From: JADCGM01 sp943370355
GTDB taxonomy: Bacteria; Pseudomonadota; Alphaproteobacteria; Sphingomonadales; Sphingomonadaceae
Assembly (NCBI GenBank): GCA_943370355.1
Contig: CALRQP020000012.1
Span: forward strand, 1-64,000
Direction: 5' to 3'
DNA: 64,000 bases
Shown: positions 53,352-60,916 of the stretch, piece after piece
Numbering within the stretch: the stretch's first letter is position 1
How the letters are laid out: each line of letters starts with the position of its first letter
Made by a program: the position numbers and the translations under genes
The notes under the pieces: generated by a model
Seen by the model: the letters and a program-made list of their open reading frames with translations, nothing else
Database searches by the model: none
Told to the model about the DNA's origin: nothing

Positions 53352-54130
53352 GCGAGGTTGAGGCCCTTGCGCAGCCGCGCAATATCTGACCCATGCACTT
53401 CGGCGACCTGCCCAGGCGCAATATCGTCGAGGTCGTAGGGGCCGTAAGCGACGCGGATCAGCCGGGTGACCTGCAAGCCGATTGCCTCTAGCACGCGACG
53501 TACCTCACGGTTCTTGCCCTCGGTCAGCGTCATCGCCAGCCAGCTGTTGCGCCCGAGCTTGCGCTCGACATCGGCGATGATCGACCCGTAGCGCACGCCC
53601 TCGACCGTGATGCCCTCGGCGAGCGACTCCAGCGCGCTCTGCTGGACGGTGCCGAACACCCGCACCCGGTAGCGGCGGGTGACCTTATTCGACGGCAGTT
53701 CGAGCGCGCGTTTGAGCTCGCCGTCGGTGGTCAGCAGCAGCAGTCCCTCAGTGTTGAAATCGAGCCGCCCGACCGGTAGCAGCCGCGGCAGGCCGGGCGG
53801 CATCATGTCATAGATGGTCTTGCGGCCTTTGGGGTCGTTGGCGGCGGTCAGGCAGCCCGGCGGTTTGTGGAAACGGAACAGTCGCGCCGCGGTCGGCATC
53901 TCGACGGCCGCGCCATCGACGGTGACCCCCTTCAAAGTGGTCAGCAGCGTCGCCGGCGTCGTCAGCACATTGCCGTCGATGGCGATCCGCCCTTCGGCAA
54001 TCATGCGCTCGATATCGCGCCGCGAGGCGACCCCGGCGCGCGCCAGCAGCTTGGCGATGCGCTGCGGCCCCGTTTCGGCAGGCGGCGAGGCATCGCGACG
54101 GTCGCGGACGGGGCGGGAGTTGCGGCGCAT
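53348..54130 (-). CDS. RsuA/RluB-family pseudouridine synthase
   Basis: 260 residues from the ATG at 54130. S4 domain (QRIAKLLARAGVASRRDIERMIAEGRIAIDG), then the catalytic domain with GRLDFNTEGLLLLTTDGEL (Asp nucleophile) and GKNREVRRVLEAIGLQVTRLIRVAYG. It modifies 23S rRNA (RluB/RluE-like) or 16S (RsuA); the exact site is not assignable. Lies directly left of the severed tRNA-Leu. Confidence 0.93.
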   Translation of the reverse strand: MRRNSRPVRDRRDASPPAETGPQRIAKLLARAGVASRRDIERMIAEGRIAIDGNVLTTPATLLTTLKGVTVDGAAVEMPTAARLFRFHKPPGCLTAANDPKGRKTIYDMMPPGLPRLLPVGRLDFNTEGLLLLTTDGELKRALELPSNKVTRRYRVRVFGTVQQSALESLAEGITVEGVRYGSIIADVERKLGRNSWLAMTLTEGKNREVRRVLEAIGLQVTRLIRVAYGPYDLDDIAPGQVAEVHGSDIARLRKGLNLA

Positions 54131-54224
54131 GCCGGTGTCTGTGGCGACGGCACGCCCGCTTGGCAAGCCAAGCCGTCGCAACCCGGTTGCGCGTTCGCCG
54201 CGACCCGCTATAGCTGCGCCCCGC

Positions 54225-54263
54225 GCGGGCGTGGTGAAACTGGTAGACGCGCTGGACTCAAAA
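54225..54263 (+). pseudogene. 5' half of a tRNA-Leu severed in the anticodon loop
   Basis: 39 nt with a normal tRNA-Leu 5' end: acceptor strand GCGGGCG, D-arm TGAAACTGGTAGACGC, anticodon stem CTGGA and loop CTCAAAA (anticodon CAA). The sequence then changes to unrelated A/T-rich DNA where the TCCAG strand should be. The intact tRNA-Leu at 55627 has a different acceptor stem (GCCCCTG) and cannot supply the missing half. Interpreted as the left attachment junction of the integrative element. Confidence 0.8.
54256..54263 (+). other. Putative attachment core (attL)
   Basis: ACTCAAAA, the last bases shared with the tRNA. The same octamer occurs in the intact tRNA-Leu at 55658-55665. Recombination inside a tRNA anticodon loop is common for tyrosine integrases. 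The matching attR, which should carry the missing tRNA half, is not visible up to 64000. Confidence 0.5.
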
Positions 54264-54308
54264 GCGATTCAAAAACACATTCCGTGAAAAAATATCTTGC
54301 AATAGCAG

Positions 54309-54365
54309 ATACATAATGTATGGTTTTGGTATCCCATTGCTAGCGCACAGCTAGCACAAAATGGG
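54309..54365 (+). promoter_or_regulatory. Palindromes upstream of the integrase
   Basis: ATACAT-A-ATGTAT (54309-54321) and a nested repeat with TGCTAGC-5 nt-GCTAGCA (54338-54356) inside CCCATT/AATGGG (54333-54365). They lie 18-74 bp before the integrase ATG in A/T-rich DNA and could be operator or recombinase arm sites. Confidence 0.45.
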
Positions 54366-54382
54366 CTGTATGGATTTGCGTT

Positions 54383-55552
54383 ATGGCTACCACCCGGCAC
54401 TCTTTCCTTGACAACAAGGTGCAGCTCTACATGCGGCCGAATAGCCCGCATTGGCAGTGCTCCTGTTCAGTTGCTGGCAGGCAGCGACGGACCACCACAA
54501 AGGAGGAGAGCCTCTCCCGCGCGAAGGACGTCGCCCAGGATTGGTATCTCGGGTTGATGGGGAAATATCGGGCCGGCGAGTTGAAAGAAGGCGTGACGTT
54601 TCGCAAGGCCGCCGAGCACTTCGTGAACGAGTATGAGGTGATCACGCAGGGCGAGCGAAACAAGGAATATGCAGCGAGCCACGCCATGCGGCTTCGCGTG
54701 CATCTTTTGCCCTATTTCGGAGATCGCGTGGTGTCCGAGATTACGCCGGGCCTCGTTCAGGAATATCGGGTGCATCGCACCACATCACGCCTTGATCGGC
54801 ACGGCGTTCCGAAACGCCCCTCCCGAACGACGATGCACCATGAGATTATCACGCTTCGGCATGTTCTGAAGACTGCGAACCGTCATGGGTGGCTGCCCTA
54901 TCTTCCAGACCTGACGGCTCCCTACAAAACGTCGGGAAAGATTGCGCACCGCGCTTGGTTTTCGCCTGACGAATATAAGCAGCTCTACAAGGCGACAGCC
55001 GAACGAGCGAAGAATCCAAAAAAGGAGCGCTGGCGGTCGGCCTGCGAGGATCTCCATGACTATGTGTTGTTCATGGTCAACAGTGGCCTGCGCCCCGATG
55101 AGGCGAAGCGAATCCAGATACGCGACTTCGAAGTGGTTACCGATGGACCGAACAGCGAGCGGATCCTGCATATCGCAGTCCGGGGAAAACGCGGCGTCGG
55201 GTATTGCAAGACCATGCCCGGCGCGGTGATGCCATTTACGCGCATGAAGAAGCGGCACGACCTGGAACCGACCGGACTGCTGTTCCCAAAAATCCAGCGG
55301 GAACTGTTCAACACACTACTAGACGAGCTTGGTTTGAAGAAGGATCGCGAGGGCAATCCCCGCACGACCTACAGCCTGCGCCACACCTACATCTGCTTCC
55401 GGTTAATGGAGGGCGCGGATATCTATCAAGTGGCCAAAAATTGCCGGACTAGCGTCGAGATGATCGAGAAATACTACGCGGCGCATATCAAGAATATGCT
55501 CGACGCTTCGGCCATCAATGTTCGCCGTCCGAAGGCGAAGAAGGCAGCATAG
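54383..55552 (+). CDS. Tyrosine recombinase/integrase
   Basis: 389 residues. SAM-like N-terminal DNA-binding domain about 60-160 (TFRKAAEHFVNEYEV, RLRVHLLPYFGDRVVSEIT). Catalytic domain with Arg in NSGLRPDEAKRI (about 236), the second Arg-His in TYSLRHTYICF (about 335; the first HxxR position is Tyr instead of His) and the nucleophile Tyr in IEKYYAAH (about 364). It sits 120 bp from a broken tRNA and is oriented away from it. A normal product for the family, and probably active. Confidence 0.92.
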   Translation: MATTRHSFLDNKVQLYMRPNSPHWQCSCSVAGRQRRTTTKEESLSRAKDVAQDWYLGLMGKYRAGELKEGVTFRKAAEHFVNEYEVITQGERNKEYAASHAMRLRVHLLPYFGDRVVSEITPGLVQEYRVHRTTSRLDRHGVPKRPSRTTMHHEIITLRHVLKTANRHGWLPYLPDLTAPYKTSGKIAHRAWFSPDEYKQLYKATAERAKNPKKERWRSACEDLHDYVLFMVNSGLRPDEAKRIQIRDFEVVTDGPNSERILHIAVRGKRGVGYCKTMPGAVMPFTRMKKRHDLEPTGLLFPKIQRELFNTLLDELGLKKDREGNPRTTYSLRHTYICFRLMEGADIYQVAKNCRTSVEMIEKYYAAHIKNMLDASAINVRRPKAKKAA

Positions 55553-55626
55553 GCCAATCACTTTGGAGCGATCGCCGCCTCAAAGCGGTTGGCGAATTGC
55601 GATCGGCACACTAAAGACGCCCCCGT

Positions 55627-55711
55627 GCCCCTGTGGTGAAACTGGTAGACGCGCCGCACTCAAAATGCGGTATCTTCGGATGTGTCGGTTCGAGTCCGAC
55701 CGGGGGCACCA
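55627..55711 (+). tRNA. tRNA-Leu (anticodon CAA)
   Basis: Intact cloverleaf of 85 nt including encoded CCA: acceptor GCCCCTG pairs with CGGGGGC (one U-G), anticodon stem CCGCA/TGCGG with loop CTCAAAA (CAA), long variable arm TATCTTCGGATG, T-arm GTCGG/CCGAC with TTCGAGT. Reads UUG. It lies inside the element, 75 bp after the integrase. The open reading frames overlapping it are spurious. Confidence 0.95.
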
Positions 55712-55895
55712 TCCACTTTTGCCGAATGTGCAGGCCTGCACAGCGGCTGTGCGCGTGACCAGGAGCCAGTCCACGCGCCTTTGCGAAGGGGCGGCTGAAC
55801 AGCCACCCCGTTGGCCGTCAGCGGACCGTACGGGCCGCGGCCATCGTTCTCCATCCAAATCCGCGTTCAGCGTCAATCTGCGGTGCCCAAGAAAT

Positions 55896-55979
55896 CTAGA
55901 GTGAGAGTTTGGCTGCGAGTTTCGTGACGGGTTTGGGTCCGGCGAGAGGTCTCGCGCGGCGCCCGTCGCGGAGACTGTC
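55896..55979 (+). promoter_or_regulatory. Structured leader, copy A (DUF932 gene)
   Basis: Shares 17 identical nt (55917-55933, GAGTTTCGTGACGGGTT) and the GGAGACTG Shine-Dalgarno with copy B. Outer stem GACGGG/CCCGTC (55926-55931 with 55962-55967), inner hairpin GCGAG-AGGT-CTCGC (55942-55955). The ATG follows 6 nt after GGAG. The inner stem differs in sequence from copy B but pairs in both, which supports an RNA structure. Confidence 0.65.
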
Positions 55980-57197
55980 ATGAACGCTCTTACCTCGATC
56001 CGCCGCGCCGGTCCTGACGCGGTGTCCCCATCCTCGGTGTCAGGCGCCTATTCGGTCGATATCTCGCGCGGCACCCGCATCGGCCGGGTCTCGTCGGAGT
56101 GGTTCTCCCGCCCCGATGACGAACGCTACCTGTCCCTGGGTGAGCTGTACGCGGCCGTCCGCTCCCGCGCCGACCGCGCTACGGCGCGCACCGTCGAGAC
56201 CCGTGCGCTGCGCGTCGAAGCCAGCCGCGACAGCGTCGAGCGGCTGGCACTAGTGCTGCCGGATCGCGATGAGCCTATCGCCCCGACCCACTGGTCGTTC
56301 GGCCAGCTGTGCAGCCTAGTCGGCACGCCGGCTGGTTATCTGCGCCAGCTGCCCGCCCCGCTCGCGGGTATCAACCTCCAGCACGGCCTGCTGTCGCACC
56401 GCGCCGAACTGGTGAAGACCTTGGAAGCCGACGACGGCCGTGTCGAACTGCGCGCGGTCACGGGTCCCGACTATGGCCGGATCTGGGACCATGAACTGGT
56501 CGCAGCGGTGATGCGCATTGCCGGCAACGGCACCGGCGACACCCGCTGGAAGGTGCCGGGCCTGCTCGACTGGTCAACGATGACGCACAACCCGTTCGTC
56601 GAGGTGACCAAGGATACCACGACCCTCTATGCGTCGGACCGCGACGTGTTCCTGTTCCTCGTCGACGATGCGCACCCCATCGAGGCGGGCAAGCTGCCCA
56701 ACGGCGATCCCGATCTCTACTTTCGGGGCTTCTATTGCTGGAACAGCGAGGTCGGCTCGAAGACGCTCGGCATGGCCAGCTTCTATCTCCGGGCGGTCTG
56801 CATGAACCGCAACATCTGGGGCGCTGAAGGCTTCGAGGAGATCGCCATCCGGCACTCGAAGTTCGCCAGCGACCGGTTCGCGCGCGAAGCCGCCCCGGCC
56901 CTGGAACGGTTCGCGACCTCCAGCCCCGCGCCGTTCATGGCCGGTGTGAAAGCCGCGCGCGACACCATTGTCGCCCGCAGCGACGACGACCGCGAGACCT
57001 TCCTGCGCAAGCGCGGGTTCGGCAAGACCGAAGCGCAGAAGCTGATCGCCACGGTGCTGAGCGAAGAAGGCCGACCGCCGGAGTCGATCTTCGACTTCGT
57101 ACAAGGCCTGACCGCGCTGGCGCGCGCCAAGCCCCAGCAGGATGCCCGGCTGGAGCTCGAGGGCAAGGCGGCCAAGCTCATGGCGATGGCGGCATGA
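55980..57197 (+). CDS. DUF932 domain protein
   Basis: 405 residues. DUF932 core from about 60 to 330: PTHWSFGQLCSLVGTPAGYLRQLPAPL, VTGPDYGRIWDHELVAAV, FLVDDAHPIEAGKLPNGDPDLYFRGFYCWNSEVGSKTLGMASFYLRAVCMNRNIWGAEGF. Found on plasmids, phages and ICEs; the function is unknown (related to phage/plasmid-like protein TIGR03299). The first gene after the tRNA-Leu, preceded by leader A and followed by a hairpin. Confidence 0.92.
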   Translation: MNALTSIRRAGPDAVSPSSVSGAYSVDISRGTRIGRVSSEWFSRPDDERYLSLGELYAAVRSRADRATARTVETRALRVEASRDSVERLALVLPDRDEPIAPTHWSFGQLCSLVGTPAGYLRQLPAPLAGINLQHGLLSHRAELVKTLEADDGRVELRAVTGPDYGRIWDHELVAAVMRIAGNGTGDTRWKVPGLLDWSTMTHNPFVEVTKDTTTLYASDRDVFLFLVDDAHPIEAGKLPNGDPDLYFRGFYCWNSEVGSKTLGMASFYLRAVCMNRNIWGAEGFEEIAIRHSKFASDRFAREAAPALERFATSSPAPFMAGVKAARDTIVARSDDDRETFLRKRGFGKTEAQKLIATVLSEEGRPPESIFDFVQGLTALARAKPQQDARLELEGKAAKLMAMAA

Positions 57198-57204
57198 CCA
57201 TGGC

Positions 57205-57228
57205 GGAGGGCCGGTATTCCGGCCCTCC
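57205..57228 (+). terminator. Hairpin after the DUF932 gene
   Basis: GGAGGGCCGG-TATT-CCGGCCCTCC, a perfect 10-bp stem 8 bp past the stop codon. Only a weak T-tract follows, so termination efficiency is uncertain. It separates the gene from parB, which has its own leader. Confidence 0.6.
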
Positions 57229-57285
57229 GTTCCTCGCCTGTGAACGTACGATCCTCCCTTGAGCACCGTCCCCGCCCTGCTGTCC

Positions 57286-57370
57286 TTAGAGGGAAAGTGG
57301 GGCGGGAGTTTCGTGACGGGTTGAGATGTCGGGAGAGAGGCTCTCGGCTGATCCGTCATGGAGACTGACC
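57286..57370 (+). promoter_or_regulatory. Structured leader, copy B (parB)
   Basis: Homologous to copy A over about 85 nt. The 17 identical nt lie at 57306-57322. Outer stem GACGG/CCGTC (57315-57319 with 57353-57357), inner hairpin GAGAG-AGG-CTCTC (57333-57345), then GGAGACTG (57360-57367) and the ATG at 57371. Same architecture, with base-pair-preserving substitutions in the inner stem. Confidence 0.65.
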
Positions 57371-59512
57371 ATGGCATCGGTACAGAAGATCGTCCTCAGC
57401 GGTTCGCGGGATATTCCGTTCAACAAGCTCATCCTTTCGCAATCGAACGTCCGCCATGTGAAGGACGGCGTGTCGATCGAGGAACTCGCCGACGATATCG
57501 CACGGCGCACCCTGCTGCAGAGCGTATCGGCCCGTCCGGTGCTCGACGCCTCGGGCGCCGAGACCGGCATGTTCGAGGTGCCTGCCGGTGGTAGGCGCTA
57601 CCGTGCACTGGAACTTCTGGTGAAGCGCAAAGTGCTGGCGAAGACCGCGCTGGTCCCCTGCGTGATCCGCACCTCCGGTCTCGCCGAGGAGGACAGCCTT
57701 GCTGAGAATGTCCAACGGGCGCCGCTGCATCCGCTCGACCAGTTCCGGGCGTTCCAGGCGATGCATGACAAGGGCATGGGCGAGGAAGAGATCGCCGCCG
57801 CCTTCTTCGTCTCGCCCGGCATCGTCAAGCAGCGGCTGAAGCTGGCCTCGGTGTCGCCTGCACTGCTCGACGCTTACGGCAACGACGAGATGACGCTCGA
57901 CCAGTTGATGGCGTTCACGGTCAACGCCGACCATGAGCGGCAGGAACAGGTCTGGGAGGTGTTGCAGCGCTCCTATACCAAGCAACCCTATGAGGTCCGC
58001 CGCCTACTGACCGAAGGGTCGGTGCGCGCGTCCGACAAGCGCGCGCAGTTCGTCGGCATCGCTGCCTATGTCGAGGCGGGTGGCATCGTCATGCGCGACC
58101 TGTTCCAGACGGACGACGGGGGCTGGCTCAACGACGCCCGGCTGCTCGATGCACTGGCCAACGCCAAGCTCAACGACGCTGCCGAGACGATCCGGGCCGA
58201 GGGCTGGAAGTGGGTCGAAGCAGCGGTCGACTTTCCGTATGGCCACACGTTCGACCTGCGGCGGCTGCGCGGCGAACAAGCACCGCTGACCGACGAGGAG
58301 GCGGCAGCGCGCGACACGTTGCAAGCGGAGCATGACGCGCTTGAGGCCGCATGGTCCGGTGCCGACGAACTCTCGGAGGAAGCCGACCAACGCTTCTCCG
58401 AGCTGGAGACCGCCATTGCCGCGTTCGATGACCGGCCGATCCAGTTCGATCCGGCCGAGCAAGCGATTGCTGGCACGTTCGTCAGCATCGACGGGTCGGG
58501 CACGCTGCGCATCGAGCGCGGGTTCGTCCGCGCCGAGGACGAGCCGCCGGTCGAGCAGCCCGTAGTGGAACAGGTGGACAGCGGCACGGCTGGCGGTGAG
58601 GCAACCGTCCCCGTGCTGCCTACCGCGTCCGGCGAAGCCGGCGCGACCCCGGTCGAGCCCGAAGAGGAAGACGGCATCAAGCCGCTCCCCGACCGGCTGA
58701 TGACCGAGCTGACCGCCTATCGCACGCTGGCACTGCGCCATGCGGTTGGTGGTGATCCCGGTGTAGCATTCCAGACCGCGCTGCATGCGCTCTGCCTGCG
58801 GCGGTTCTATGCCTATGCGCAGGATACGTGTCTCGAACTCGAGCTGAAGTCGGTGATGCTCGGCGCGCATATCGCCGGGCTGGCCGATAGCGAGCTGGCA
58901 CGCGAGGTCGACACCCGGCACGCGGCCTGGAGCGCGGAACTGCCGAAGGAGTCGACCGAGCTGTGGGACTGGCTGCTGCTGCTCGACGGCACCCGCCAGC
59001 TGACCTTGTTCGCGCACTGCGTGTCGTTCGGCATCAATGCCATCTACGAGCCGTACAACCGACGACCGCGTGCACTCGCGCATGCCGACCGGGTGGCGCA
59101 GGACCTTAAGCTCGACCTCGCCGGATCCGGCTGGGTTCCGACCGCTGCCAACTATCTCGGCCGAGTGACCAAGGCGCGCATCGTGCAGGCGGTGCGCGAG
59201 GGTAAGGGCGAGCACGTCGCAGACAGCCTCGCCGGGTTGAAGAAGGGCGAGATGGCCGAACAGGCCGAGGTTCTGCTGGCCTGCACTGGCTGGCTGCCGG
59301 AACCGCTGCGGACGCCGGATTGCTACGCCGTGGGCGGACAAGCAGCCGATGACGGCGTCGCACCGTCCGATGCCGATGCTAGAGCCGGAGCCGGAGCCGG
59401 AGCGGACGGCGAGGTCGCGACTGCCGACGATGACGACGGCATGACCCCGACGGACGAAGGCACTGATGGCGAGGACGCCGAGCCGCTGCCGTTCGCGATT
59501 GCGGCCGAATAG
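57371..59512 (+). CDS. ParB/RepB/Spo0J-family protein
   Basis: 713 residues, far longer than chromosomal ParB (about 300). N-terminal ParB nuclease-like domain: KLILSQSNVR, GMFEVPAGGRRYRALELL (the GERRxRA-type box) and SLAENVQRAPLHPLDQFRAFQAM. A helix-turn-helix follows (EEEIAAAFFVSPGIVKQRLKLA). The middle (about 300-420) is rich in charged residues. The C-terminus contains the tract AGAGAGADGEVATADDDDG. Large ParB-like proteins of this kind accompany DUF932 on mobile elements; whether it segregates DNA or regulates is unknown. No parA is adjacent. Confidence 0.9.
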   Translation: MASVQKIVLSGSRDIPFNKLILSQSNVRHVKDGVSIEELADDIARRTLLQSVSARPVLDASGAETGMFEVPAGGRRYRALELLVKRKVLAKTALVPCVIRTSGLAEEDSLAENVQRAPLHPLDQFRAFQAMHDKGMGEEEIAAAFFVSPGIVKQRLKLASVSPALLDAYGNDEMTLDQLMAFTVNADHERQEQVWEVLQRSYTKQPYEVRRLLTEGSVRASDKRAQFVGIAAYVEAGGIVMRDLFQTDDGGWLNDARLLDALANAKLNDAAETIRAEGWKWVEAAVDFPYGHTFDLRRLRGEQAPLTDEEAAARDTLQAEHDALEAAWSGADELSEEADQRFSELETAIAAFDDRPIQFDPAEQAIAGTFVSIDGSGTLRIERGFVRAEDEPPVEQPVVEQVDSGTAGGEATVPVLPTASGEAGATPVEPEEEDGIKPLPDRLMTELTAYRTLALRHAVGGDPGVAFQTALHALCLRRFYAYAQDTCLELELKSVMLGAHIAGLADSELAREVDTRHAAWSAELPKESTELWDWLLLLDGTRQLTLFAHCVSFGINAIYEPYNRRPRALAHADRVAQDLKLDLAGSGWVPTAANYLGRVTKARIVQAVREGKGEHVADSLAGLKKGEMAEQAEVLLACTGWLPEPLRTPDCYAVGGQAADDGVAPSDADARAGAGAGADGEVATADDDDGMTPTDEGTDGEDAEPLPFAIAAE

Positions 59513-59527
59513 CCAGCCACCAACCCT

Positions 59528-59564
59528 GGGAGTCCGGCCGTAGTGCCGGGCTCCCATTTTTCTT
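59528..59564 (+). terminator. Intrinsic terminator after parB
   Basis: GGGAGTCCGGC/GCCGGGCTCCC, an 11-bp stem with one U-G and a CGTAGT loop, followed by ATTTTTCTT. A good rho-independent terminator, which means the Toprim gene, whose Shine-Dalgarno starts a few bases later, needs read-through or its own start. Confidence 0.85.
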
Positions 59565-59574
59565 GGAGGATCCG

Positions 59575-60606
59575 ATGACTAGCGTCGCCGCCGATCTGGC
59601 GCACCGGCTTGCCGGGGCGGCCGAGGCCGTCTGCCGCCACTATCTGTCGAACGGGGCGCGCGAGGGCCACTATTGGCTGGTCGGCGATGCGACCAACACG
59701 CCGGGCCGCAGCCTCTATGTCCGGCTGACCGGACCAAGCTCGGGCAAGGGCGCTGCGGGCAAGTGGACCGACGCCGCCACCGGCGAACATGGCGATCTGC
59801 TCGACCTGATCGCCGCCAGCCGGGGCCTCGCCACCCTGCGCGAGACGCTGGACGAAGCGCGCTGGTTCTTGGCGATGCCAAGGGACGAACCTGCCGCCAG
59901 ACAAGCGCCACGAGGGTCGGCCGAAGCCGCGCGGCGACTGTTCGCGATGGCGAAGCCGGTGCTCGGTACGGTTGCGGACTCTTATCTGCGCCAACGGGAA
60001 CTGACCGGTGCACAGCGCCATGGTGCGCTCCGCTTCCATCCCAACTGCTACTATCGGCCTGCTCGGGACGATGCCCCCGACATCTGCCGGGCATGGCCAG
60101 CGTTGGTCGCTGCGGTCACTGACAATGACGGCCGACAGACCGGCACGCACCGGACCTGGCTCGATACCCGGACCAAGGATAAGGCACCAGTCGCAACACC
60201 GCGTCGGGCAATAGGCGACCTGCTCGGTCGCGGCATCCGGTTCGGGGCGAGTGCCGAGGTGATGGCCGCCGGTGAAGGCATCGAGACCATACTGTCGCTT
60301 TGCGAAGCACTGCCGAGCTTGCCGGCCATTGCCGCAACATCGTCGGCACACCTCGCAGCGCTGGTGTTCCCGGCACAGCTACGCCGCCTGTACATTGCCA
60401 GGGATCGCGATGCGGCAGGTAACGCGGCGTTCAAGACGTTGCGCGACCGCGCCGAGGCGGCCGGAATCGAAGCGGTGTTGTTGCTGCCGGAGGCCGGAGA
60501 CTTCAACGACGACCTGTGTCAGCGCGGGGTCGAGCAGTTACGGGCGGGCTTACGCGTCCAGATCTTGCCTGCCGATATAGAGCTGCACTTTCAATCACCG
60601 CATTAG
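59575..60606 (+). CDS. Toprim-domain primase-like protein
   Basis: 343 residues. The N-terminal ~190 match the DUF7146/primase-like region often fused to Toprim in plasmid proteins (GHYWLVGDATNTPGRSLYVRLTG, GKWTDAATGEHGDLLDLI). The Toprim part has the catalytic Glu in AAGEGIETILSLCEALP and the DxD in LYIARDRDAAGNAAF. ATG 59575 is chosen because TTGGAGGA is 3-11 nt before it. Probably acts in replication or transfer of the element. No zinc-binding N-terminal domain is evident. Confidence 0.88.
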   Translation: MTSVAADLAHRLAGAAEAVCRHYLSNGAREGHYWLVGDATNTPGRSLYVRLTGPSSGKGAAGKWTDAATGEHGDLLDLIAASRGLATLRETLDEARWFLAMPRDEPAARQAPRGSAEAARRLFAMAKPVLGTVADSYLRQRELTGAQRHGALRFHPNCYYRPARDDAPDICRAWPALVAAVTDNDGRQTGTHRTWLDTRTKDKAPVATPRRAIGDLLGRGIRFGASAEVMAAGEGIETILSLCEALPSLPAIAATSSAHLAALVFPAQLRRLYIARDRDAAGNAAFKTLRDRAEAAGIEAVLLLPEAGDFNDDLCQRGVEQLRAGLRVQILPADIELHFQSPH

Positions 60607-60916
60607 GCAGAGGTCAGCACGGGGATATCTCGGCGGGGTTCGATCATCCGCCACAGCCCGCCAGACCGGAAAGGGCGGCGTCCACGGCCTTTTGAGAGGG
60701 CGATCGATCCGGCAGGCCGGGCGGCTCCGCAACGGCTTGTGTCCGGCTATTTTCCGCCGCAGGCAAAGCCTGCTTTGCAGCGCGAAGCAAAATAACCGTC
60801 CACCGCCGTCCTTCGCTGAAGCTGCGGCCGCTTTGCGGTGCGGAGCCGCCCGTCCCGCCTCCCTGTAACGCCCATGAAGGCCGCGATGGACGCGGCACCG
60901 GTCAGGAGACAGGACA
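60607..60916. other. Structured intergenic region of the element
   Basis: 310 bp with no convincing gene. It contains CGGCTATTTT (60749-60758 area) and AAAATAACCG as an imperfect inverted repeat bracketing ~30 nt with a GCAGGC-AAA-GCCTGC hairpin. Further GC-rich inverted repeats follow before the GTG at 60917. It could be a cis site (transfer or replication origin) or a regulatory region. Confidence 0.4.

Noticed and set aside
55627..55711. tRNA-Leu as reconstituted product of the tRNA at 54225
   Set aside because: The 5' acceptor strand GCGGGCG of the broken tRNA does not pair with the CGGGGGC 3' strand here, while GCCCCTG does.
55580..55981. 133-residue reverse-strand frame
   Set aside because: It covers the tRNA-Leu; the SDSNRHIRRYRILSAARLPVSP pattern is the well-known false translation of tRNA genes.
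58004..59557. 517-codon reverse-strand frame opposite parB
   Set aside because: Antisense shadow with low-complexity composition and no start context.
60644..60898. 84-codon reverse-strand frame in the element gap
   Set aside because: Composition follows inverted repeats; no ribosome site or domain.
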